A stretch of DNA of 15,272 nt from a bacterium (GTDB taxonomy: Bacteria; Margulisbacteria; Marinamargulisbacteria; JAAEMD01), in assembly GCA_024225875.1 (NCBI GenBank), contig JAAEMD010000205.1:1-15272 (forward strand), written 5' to 3'. The notes under the pieces are model-generated. The model was not told the DNA's origin, made no database searches, and saw nothing but the letters and a program-made list of their open reading frames with translations. This document shows, one piece after another, positions 1 through 7,100 of this stretch; position 1 is the stretch's first letter, and every line of letters begins with the position of its first letter. Both the position numbers and the translations under genes were made by a program.

Positions 1-9
1 CAGCAAGCC

Positions 10-283
10 CTATACAGCTTTTGCGATGATAAAAGTTACATCATCATAAAAAATATTATTTGTGAATTTCCCAACTGTTCTTTTTTATAGTTACCGTTTA
101 CTGCTGCCTCTACAATTCCATCCGTTGCCAGGAGAAGAATATCATCTTTTTTCAGTTGAAAGCTGTTTTCTTCAAATGCTTCTTTTGTCAGATCGTTTGT
201 CAGGCCAATGCTGAACGGGATTGTATTTACTGAAATTGATTCTACTTTCTTTTCTTTGTTCCTGTAGATATAGATATTATCGT
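10..283 (-). pseudogene. 3'-terminal fragment of the SpoIIE-type phosphatase gene (duplicate)
   Basis: Positions 11-283 repeat positions 1434-1791, the last 358 bp of the phosphatase gene at 1433-3541, with two visible base changes (for example gttaccg against gtcaccg) and one 85-bp deletion. The deletion removes the equivalent of 1499-1583 and joins two AAC trinucleotides, which suggests a microhomology deletion. Because 85 is not a multiple of three, the frame shifts: the copy keeps the ATDGIVEA metal-binding motif but ends in a short unrelated tail instead of the DDVTF motif. Homology stops abruptly at 283, and no phosphatase sequence follows upstream in the coding direction. The stop codon is TAG here and TAA in the full copy. 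This is a recent partial duplication and almost certainly has no phosphatase activity. Confidence 0.9.
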
Positions 284-313
284 ATTTTCTGTTATTTGCG
301 AAACTCGTGTTGT

Positions 314-342
314 TTGAAAGAGTTGTGGAATGGGAATAAAAG
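314..342 (+). promoter_or_regulatory. possible promoter of the 395-1165 gene
   Basis: TTGAAA (314-319) and TAAAAG (337-342) are separated by 17 bases and match the sigma-70 consensus at 5/6 and 4/6 positions. The candidate lies about 50 bases upstream of the start codon, just outside the duplicated phosphatase fragment. AT-rich DNA yields such matches by chance, so this is only a candidate. Confidence 0.25.
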
Positions 343-394
343 AAAACACTAAGGTAATAAACAGTAAATATTGATATAGAAAGGATGAGTTAAA

Positions 395-1165
395 ATGCAT
401 AGTTCAAGGAATATAAAACCATCAATTTATAATAAAATGAAAAAGCAAGATAAACAAAATAAAATTAAGAGCGATAATAAAAAAAAGGCAAGGAAATATT
501 TTAAGGAAATTATAAAAGATTTTGATAACCTAGAAACAGTTACCCATGGATATACTAAAAATGACGGCAAGCCTGGTTTAGATAATAATTCTATTCTATT
601 AATATTAAAATATGCCAATGATCTTGAATATCGTGAGAATTTTAAAGATGATTTAGCAATCTTTAAAAAAGTGAAAGGAAAAAATCTAGATATTCAGAAA
701 AGAATATCCAAAAAACTGTTTAAATATACAAAAGATACAATAAACTATAGCGCACATTTAAATAATCCACGCTATTTAGAAAAAGTAGATAAAAGTATTT
801 ATGAAATGCCTGATTTTAAAACAAAAAGTATATCTGTGCGTCAACTTAATAAGAAAGAAGAGAAGAAACCTGTAAATCAAATTGAGATAGATAAAGATAA
901 AGATGAAATTATACGACGATCAAAAGAGGAGGTTGGAGATCACACTTTTTTAGATCCTTTAAATTATGAAAATATTTTTGTTACTAAAGAAAATTTCCTG
1001 AAAGTAAAAGCTTTTTTGTACTTAGCTAATGGAACTATGGGTTTCGACGATTTTTTTGATATTGACATGGGTATTGAGAAAGAGGTTAACCAACCTACTA
1101 AGACGGATAAGTTGAAATATAAATTTAGCCAGTTTACAAAAAGCATAAAGTATATTAACCCCTGA
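395..1165 (+). CDS. hypothetical protein, Lys/Asp/Asn-rich, unknown function
   Basis: A 256-residue open frame starts at ATG 395, preceded by an AAGGATG ribosome binding site (381-387) seven bases upstream. I do not recognise a family. The first 45 or so residues are very rich in lysine and asparagine. A Lys/Glu/Asp-rich stretch around residues 145-180 may be a flexible linker or short coiled coil. The C-terminal part (about 185-256) looks more ordered, with aromatic and aliphatic residues around LYLANGTMGFDDFFDIDMG. There is no signal peptide and no convincing membrane segment, so a cytoplasmic protein is likely. It is the only plus-strand gene in the window, converges on the phosphatase gene, and sits between the two copies of that gene's 3' end. 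It may therefore have arrived with the rearrangement. The good ribosome site and long open frame in AT-rich DNA support it being real. Confidence 0.7.
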   Translation: MHSSRNIKPSIYNKMKKQDKQNKIKSDNKKKARKYFKEIIKDFDNLETVTHGYTKNDGKPGLDNNSILLILKYANDLEYRENFKDDLAIFKKVKGKNLDIQKRISKKLFKYTKDTINYSAHLNNPRYLEKVDKSIYEMPDFKTKSISVRQLNKKEEKKPVNQIEIDKDKDEIIRRSKEEVGDHTFLDPLNYENIFVTKENFLKVKAFLYLANGTMGFDDFFDIDMGIEKEVNQPTKTDKLKYKFSQFTKSIKYINP

Positions 1166-1208
1166 GATTTGGATAACAGGCATAAGAAATTTTGAGGCTG
1201 CTTATCCA

Positions 1209-1356
1209 GGCTCGAAAGTGTATAAATAATTGTGTCTGAGGGCAAACCGTAATAAATTAAATATAGCAACTATTTAAGGAGGTTTGCCCCATGAAAGAAT
1301 GTAAAACAGTAATGGAAAAAAGTATAGAGGCCATTTTTTTATTTCTGATGTCGTAG
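1209..1356 (+). mobile_element. possible left-end remnant of an IS256-like insertion sequence
   Basis: The stretch gtgtataaataattgtgtc (1218-1236) resembles, from memory, the terminal repeats of IS256-family elements. It is followed by a strong AAGGAGG site (1276-1282) and an ATG at 1291 that opens only 21 codons, beginning MKECKTVMEKSIEA, before a TAG at 1354-1356. That layout fits the first 150 bases of an insertion sequence whose transposase gene has been cut off. I cannot identify the transposase from so few residues, no right end is visible, and the exact boundaries are unknown. The remaining bases up to 1432 show no feature I can support. Confidence 0.3.
1240..1289 (+). promoter_or_regulatory. 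hairpin covering part of the Shine-Dalgarno of the 1291 ORF
   Basis: GGGCAAACC (1240-1248) and GGTTTGCCC (1281-1289) form a perfect 9-bp stem with a 32-base loop. The 3' arm includes the last two bases of AAGGAGG and all but one of the bases between it and the ATG at 1291, so folding would hinder translation. Insertion sequences often carry such hairpins to block transposase translation from read-through transcripts, which fits the IS-remnant idea. Confidence 0.45.
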
Positions 1357-1432
1357 ATATAATGCCGGAGCTGATGTCTGGTTCTGGGGTTCTCCATGGT
1401 ATATCTGTTTCCAGGACAGGTTTGATTAACAG

Positions 1433-3541
1433 TTATACAGCTTTTGCGATGATAAAAGTTACATCATCATAAAAAATATTATTTGTGAATTTCCCAACAG
1501 TTCTTATAAGCTTGTTTTTTATATCATCTATTGGCTGGTCGGAATGCTCCTTTATAAATTTCAATAACCGTTCTTCACCAAACTGTTCTTTTTTATAGTC
1601 ACCGTTTACTGCTGCCTCTACAATTCCATCCGTTGCCAGGAGAAGAATATCATCTTTTTTCAGTTGAAAGCTGTTTTCTTCAAATGCTTCTTTTGTCAGA
1701 TCGTTTGTCAGACCAATGCTGAACGGGATTGTATTTACTGAAATTGATTCTACTTTCTTTTCTTTGTTCCTGTAGATATAGATATTATCGTGATTACCGC
1801 TGATTGAAAAATGGCGGCCATCGACTGTGCTTATTGTAATAATAGTCATTGGTCTTTGTTCATTTAAGCGCTGTAAATTCTGAGTAAGTACATTATTTGC
1901 TTGATAGTTAAGTTCTGAAGGCGTAATATCAGGGTTTGTTTGAAGCAGTGAACTGATAATGCTTTGTACCATAAACATTACCAGGCCAGATCCTACACCA
2001 TGCCCTGTCACATCGCCCATTATCAACCAGGACTTTTTATTTATGTCATATACATCATAATAATCCCCGCCAACATGGTCTGCCGGGTTCATATAACAGC
2101 TTAGTGCCAGACCTCTGACCACTGGTTTTTTTGGTAGTATTTCCATCTGGATGGTTTTTGCAACCTCCATTTCTGCTGTTGTTCTAGCCTGCTTGATTCT
2201 ATCCAGTACTATAGCTATTTGAGGTGCCAGTGTAGTAAAAAGATCAAGGTCATCATTGTTTAAAGGATCTTCCGACATTTTTCCGCCAGCCAGTATGAGA
2301 CAGATGAGCTGGTTGTCATAAAAGCAGGGTATAGCAGCCTCGGCATTTAAATTTTTCATTTCCTGCTTTATATCTGATTCATGATCGTTTGCTAAACAGG
2401 GAGGGTTTTCTTTTTTTATATATTTTATTAAAAGATTTTTGTTGTCCAGCGTTTGATCGGTCAATATTATTTTGCCCTCATTTATTTTATGGAGTTTTAA
2501 TACTTCAGACAGCTCTTTTTTTACTTCATATTTTTCTGGAAAATATATATTTATCGGATCAATTTCGATTTCATTTTTGAAATTATTATTTATGATTTTT
2601 ATAAGATCTTTAATGCTGTTACATATGGCCAGTTCATCAGTCATTTTCATTAAAACTTTTTTATAGTCATACTTTCCTTTTATAAATAACTTGTCAGTTC
2701 TAGACTGTAACCTGATTCTGACAGGCTGTGCTGCTGCTGCAGAGCAAAGCCAGTATATAATAGTAAATGATAGAAACAGAGCTGTAGATTCCTGGCTGAT
2801 GTAAATTTGAAAAAGCCATACATATATCATATAAATTGTAGATAGCAGGGTAAAGGTGAGCAGCCATGCTATAGATTTATTTATAACCGTACGAATATCC
2901 ATTAAACGGTACTTTAAAATTGAATATAAAGAAAGAGTTATGAAAAAGAATGAAAATAAGGGGCCGATACTTATATAGTCCATGTTTTTAGCCAGAGGCA
3001 GGATCAGATCAAATATACTGCCGAAGGTAAGGGTAATAAATAACCCTGAGGCAACATAAATTAGACGGGTTCTATTTTGACCAGTATATTTTTTTATACC
3101 TCGGAACATAATATACATAACAGTAATCAGGTATGAACAAAAGTAAAGAGCAAAAATAATATAACCAAACCCCCATTCCGTTTGAGTAAGATTTGGAGCG
3201 CTTTTAACTATGGATGGTGTAGGTAAGAGCATTAAGATTACAGCAGGCAGAATTAAAAGTGCTAAAGTCTGAACGATTGTGAAATCCGGTTTTTTTACCG
3301 GGTAGCTTCTAACAAAATACAGTAGTGAAACTGGTATGAAAACTGGCCCAAAGATGCTTATCCTGGTCCAGAACACTAAACTATCAGAAACAGTAAGCAT
3401 ATAATTTGCCAGTGTCCACATGGAAAAACCAAAAGAAACAATAGAAAAAGCAATATTAGCTGTTTTTTTCCCTCCGTAAATAAGAGGAAGCACACCTAAT
3501 ATATTCATACTTATAACTAATATCAAATATATATATAACAT
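1433..3541 (-). CDS. polytopic membrane protein with SpoIIE/PP2C serine phosphatase domain
   Basis: This 702-residue protein starts at ATG 3541, 10 bases after the upstream gene's stop. Residues 1-275 hold about nine hydrophobic membrane segments, similar in style to the 7TM sensor regions of some histidine kinases. Residues about 300-455 form a soluble region that could be a GAF-like sensor. Residues about 475-702 are a SpoIIE-type PP2C phosphatase with GGDYYD (491-496), GDVTGHG (509-515), ATDGIVEA (around D638) and DDVTF (692-696), which supply the metal-binding aspartates. Family knowledge: such proteins dephosphorylate phosphoserine on anti-sigma-factor antagonists (STAS proteins) and so link a membrane signal to sigma-factor or stress control. 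No STAS protein or anti-sigma kinase is visible nearby, so the partner is unknown. It is probably co-transcribed with the small membrane protein upstream. Its 3' end is duplicated at 10-283. It lacks the arrangement of sporulation SpoIIE proper and should not be called spoIIE. Confidence 0.9.
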   Translation of the reverse strand: MLYIYLILVISMNILGVLPLIYGGKKTANIAFSIVSFGFSMWTLANYMLTVSDSLVFWTRISIFGPVFIPVSLLYFVRSYPVKKPDFTIVQTLALLILPAVILMLLPTPSIVKSAPNLTQTEWGFGYIIFALYFCSYLITVMYIMFRGIKKYTGQNRTRLIYVASGLFITLTFGSIFDLILPLAKNMDYISIGPLFSFFFITLSLYSILKYRLMDIRTVINKSIAWLLTFTLLSTIYMIYVWLFQIYISQESTALFLSFTIIYWLCSAAAAQPVRIRLQSRTDKLFIKGKYDYKKVLMKMTDELAICNSIKDLIKIINNNFKNEIEIDPINIYFPEKYEVKKELSEVLKLHKINEGKIILTDQTLDNKNLLIKYIKKENPPCLANDHESDIKQEMKNLNAEAAIPCFYDNQLICLILAGGKMSEDPLNNDDLDLFTTLAPQIAIVLDRIKQARTTAEMEVAKTIQMEILPKKPVVRGLALSCYMNPADHVGGDYYDVYDINKKSWLIMGDVTGHGVGSGLVMFMVQSIISSLLQTNPDITPSELNYQANNVLTQNLQRLNEQRPMTIITISTVDGRHFSISGNHDNIYIYRNKEKKVESISVNTIPFSIGLTNDLTKEAFEENSFQLKKDDILLLATDGIVEAAVNGDYKKEQFGEERLLKFIKEHSDQPIDDIKNKLIRTVGKFTNNIFYDDVTFIIAKAV

Positions 3542-3551
3542 TTCTTACTTG

Positions 3552-3977
3552 TCAGCCTTTCTTTTTTTTAAGGTAATGGGCCTGCTTTATAAACAGTAAA
3601 AGTAGAATAATATCTAAAATCAGGAAAATTATATGAAAATCACAGCCGAAAATATGCAGCCACCTGCTTTGTCTGAAAAAAACGATACGAAAATGAATTA
3701 TAGAATATCCGCTCCATATTATTATATTGAACAGACACAAAGCTTTTAACAGCTCAATGTTTTTGCTTTGACGATAATTCCATAACAATACACTTGTTGC
3801 AATTAATAATATACTCCCTCCTATAAAGATATCATAGGTTTCTGCTGTCAGGTCCAGTGGAGAGGTATGTACTATTTGAGTATATATTTTTGATATCGGA
3901 GGTATAAAGAGGATTCCGAAACAGAATGTTAGAATCGAAACAAAGACTAATAATGGTTTCATTTTTATCTTAATCAT
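3552..3977 (-). CDS. small multi-pass membrane protein, unknown function
   Basis: The open frame reaches back to a TTG at 4037 (161 residues), but I prefer the ATG at 3977 (141 residues). The extra 20 codons overlap a degenerate inverted-repeat sequence (3993-4018), no start has a good ribosome binding site, and the protein from 3977 begins with a basic stretch and a hydrophobic segment as a membrane protein should. Another ATG lies at 3962. About four hydrophobic segments are visible: VFVSILTFCFGILFI, IFIGGSILLIATSVLLW, ALCLFNIIIWSGYSI and IIFLILDIILLLLFI. The protein ends in a lysine-rich tail (KKKKG). I do not recognise the family. It ends 10 bases before the phosphatase start, so the two are likely co-transcribed and may work together at the membrane. 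It lies downstream of the PKS gene on the same strand, but the repeat between them may mark a break in ancestry. Confidence 0.65.
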   Translation of the reverse strand: MIKIKMKPLLVFVSILTFCFGILFIPPISKIYTQIVHTSPLDLTAETYDIFIGGSILLIATSVLLWNYRQSKNIELLKALCLFNIIIWSGYSIIHFRIVFFRQSRWLHIFGCDFHIIFLILDIILLLLFIKQAHYLKKKKG

Positions 3978-3992
3978 AGGTATTTTTAATAA

Positions 3993-4103
3993 ATACAGCT
4001 GTTCCAAAGTAAAATGTCCGACACTTAAAGTTTTCAAATGACTTCGTTAATGTACGCCAGTACACAGTCATTTAAATGGACAGTTCAGTTTGTACCAGCT
4101 ATA
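3993..4103. repeat. imperfect palindrome at the 3' edge of the biosynthetic cluster
   Basis: The outer arms, 3993-4018 and 4078-4103, are inverted relative to each other and agree at 20 of 26 positions. Nested inside are AAATGACT (4036-4043) pairing with AGTCATTT (4066-4073), and TGTAC (4051-4055) pairing with GTACA (4060-4064) around GCCA. The structure looks like two mobile-element ends facing each other, or a small MITE-like element. No run of T follows either arm, so it is not a classical intrinsic terminator, although the inner hairpin could still affect read-through from the PKS gene. Confidence 0.6.
4078..4103 (+). repeat. inverted repeat, cluster-proximal copy at the PKS 3' end
   Basis: These 26 bases, beginning GGACAGTTCAG and ending CCAGCTATA, recur inverted at 15246-15271 with one mismatch. 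The copy contains the PKS stop codon (TGA, complement of 4085-4087) and encodes the protein's last residues (AGTN and part of the preceding Ile codon). An 11.2-kb interval carrying the whole assembly line lies between the two copies. Confidence 0.75.
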
Positions 4104-7100
4104 GTATCGTATCTTTTTTTTATTTTTTTTGCAATGTGATTGACACTGGGGTTAAGCACTAAAGTTATATGGTTGCCAGGTACATGCTGAATATCAATAT
4201 TTAAGGCAAGTTCTATCCAGTCATATTCAGGATGACTGCCAGTGAGGCGGTCTCTTTCCTGTGCCCGAAAATAAATGATTTCTCCTGAATATGGTACTGG
4301 TCTGTAGTTAAGCAGTGCTGTGTTATGTGTTTTCCATAAATTAATGAATTTTGTCAGACGGGATGGGTGGCTGGAATCATGCTCTTTATTTTTCAGGTTT
4401 AATATTGATTCGTAAGTTTCGTAAGAAAGGGATTTTAGATAATTTAAAATGAAATCTTTATCAATCTTTTTGAATTCTTCAGGGCTTATAGTTTCTTTTT
4501 TGAAACCCGGTGAATCTATTAATGCCAGCATCGCTGTTTTATGGTTCTTTGATTGTAACTGCCTGGCTATTTCAAAGGCAATAGTTCCTCCCATGGAAAG
4601 ACCACATAAAAAATAAGGGCCTTGAGGCTGGATTTCTTGAATAGAGCTTATATATCTTTCTGCCATTTCTTCTATTGTTTTATCAGGAGGGCTGTTATCC
4701 ATTAACCCTCTGGCCTGTATTGCATATAGTGTAAGGTCATTCAGCTGCTTTGCCAGGTCAAAAAAGCTATGAACAGCTCCACCGGCAGGATGAATACAAA
4801 ATAAAGGAGGGGAATATGTATCTCCTTTGTGCAGCTCTACAATCAAAGAAGGTCTTTTCCAGGTATTTATCTGGAGCGGCAGGGATTTTTTTGTTGTTGA
4901 GGCACTGCTTTTTATGATGTTTTCTTTACTGTTTTCTTTTGTTATGGCAGATGATATTTTCTGTTGAGTTATTCGGGCTATTTCATGGACTCTGGTAGAG
5001 GATACTATTTCATTTAGCGGTATTGTTACCTGAAACCTGCTCTGGATATTTTCCGAAAGATTGATAAGAGATAGTGAATCGCCTCCTGATTCATAGAAGC
5101 AGCTGTTACTGTTTACATCCTTTATGCCAAGTATTTCTTTGAAAAAACCAGCTATTGTTTCTTCTATTTTTTGATAAGTTAATTCATTATCTATTGAGAC
5201 AGTACTTTTTTTTGTATCGCTATTTTCTGTTGAAAAGTCATTTGTTAATTTTGATTTTGAGATAATAACCTGTCTGGGTAAATCAGAATGAAAAAGCCTG
5301 GTAAGAATCCTGGAACCCTCTTTATTTGTAAGGCCATTATTAACCAGATCAAAGGTTAAATCTGATTTTGTCTGCTCTCTTGTTTTATCAAGCTGTAAAG
5401 GTGTGTCAAAACTATAAAGAGACAGGGGGATATCTGCAATATTATGCTTTTTCTTTTTTATTTTTGTTATGGTGAAACCTTCTATCTCAGCAAGTAACTC
5501 GCCTCTATCATTTATGATAACCATATCAACTGATATCTGGTCTTTAGTTTTTAAGGATAAATTAGTTAGTTTTGAATAGCTGTATATATCAGATGTAATT
5601 TTTTTGAAAAATCGTATTTTTTTATAAAATAAAGGTAAATATAATTCCTTTTTTAGATCCTGATCCAGACCTTCTATATCAATATAACTCAAAAAGAAAC
5701 GTATATAACCTGTTGCAATGTCCATTAAGGCAGGATGAAAGTCATATTTTTCAAAATCGATTAAATATTTTTCGGGAAGATGTATCTCAGCCATTATTTC
5801 TTTTTCATTTATATATACTGATTTTAGTGATAACCAGCGTGGCCCGAATATTATGGCTGCAGAATGATTTACAGCCAGAAAATCCTGATTAAAGTCAATT
5901 TTTCGGCAGTTTTTTTTTATGGAGCTGATATTTATAGTATTTATTGAACGGTCGGGAACAATATATTTTATTTTACCAGAGACATGATTCAGATACCCTG
6001 TTTTTTGATTAATAATACTTTTACTGTATAGCTTGAATTTATAATGATCTTTTTCTTTCTGGATTATTAAGGCAGTTTCTTTTTCTTCCTTTTCCTTTAT
6101 GAACAGTGGTGATGAAAAAACAGTTTCTTCCAGTTCAAGAACCAGGTCATCTTTTTTTGCTGCCCTGATAATCATGTCCAGAAAACCTGTTCCAGGCATT
6201 AATGGTATGTTTTCTATTCTATGTTCGTCTAGCACCCAGGATTTTTCAGGAGATAGAATGTTTGACACTGATATGTTTTTTTCGGATATGCTGGTTTGAT
6301 CTGTTAATAATGGATGGCTGATATTTTTCTGGTTTTCTGAAGAGTTTATCCGGCTGCTGTCTAAATAATCTTTTGCCATTCCACATTCTTTCCAGGCATC
6401 CCAGTTAACAGCTGTTGAGTATCTGATTTTAGCTAATGCAGTGCTGTTTGCAAAAGCATCTAGAAAAGAGTTTGCTGCACAGTAATCTGCTTGACCAATT
6501 GTGTTTATTAGCGAGGTTAATGACGAATAAAGTATAAAAAAATCCAGCCCGATATTTTTCAGGATATCGAATAATATTAACGTACCTTTTATTTTGGGAT
6601 CTAAAACACCCTGGCTGTTTTTGATGGATGTATTTAAGATTAATTTTCCGCCCGGGTTTCCTGCTGTATGTACCAGGCCGTTTATCTGCTTAAACTCAGC
6701 TGTAATATGTTTAAACAGTTCCTGAGTTTCTTGTCTGTTAGTTATATCACACTCATAGACTTTAACAGTTGCACCACAGCTTTCTATCTCCTCTATTGAT
6801 TCTGCTGTCTCCCTGAATTTTTTTTGTGATGCCAGGCTGGATCTGTTAATTAGAATGATCTGGGGGCAGTTAGTATTTTCAGCTATATGTTTTGCTAATA
6901 CAAGGCCCAGTCCTCCAAGTCCACCGGTAATGATATATACACCGTTATTTTTCAGCATTGATTTATCCTGTAATGCAGGGGACATTTTTTTATATTGAGG
7001 AATGTAGCGTTTACTATTGCGGTAAGCGATAATATTACTGCTGTTTTCAAACTCGAACTCGGCTAAGATATTATCTGCTGTTTCTTTTTCATTTGTAGTG

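Noticed and set aside
1170..1208. Terminator after the 395-1165 gene (TGGATAA / TTATCCA stem)
   Set aside because: Only seven weak pairs with a long loop and no T-run after it.
427..1269. Minus-strand open frames at 427-618 and 964-1269
   Set aside because: They lie largely or wholly antisense to the 395-1165 gene, lack ribosome sites, and look hydrophobic only because their opposite strand is lysine-rich.
1318..1471. Plus-strand open stretch reading GHFFISDVVDIMPELMSG and onward into the phosphatase 3' end
   Set aside because: It has no start codon or ribosome site in frame, runs antisense through the phosphatase end, and matches no family I know.
1433..3541. Histidine kinase
   Set aside because: The N-terminus resembles kinase sensor regions, but there is no H-box or ATP-binding N/G motifs. 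The C-terminus has PP2C motifs instead.
4036..4073. Intrinsic terminator after the PKS gene
   Set aside because: The hairpin arms are AT-rich and no T-run follows on the minus strand.
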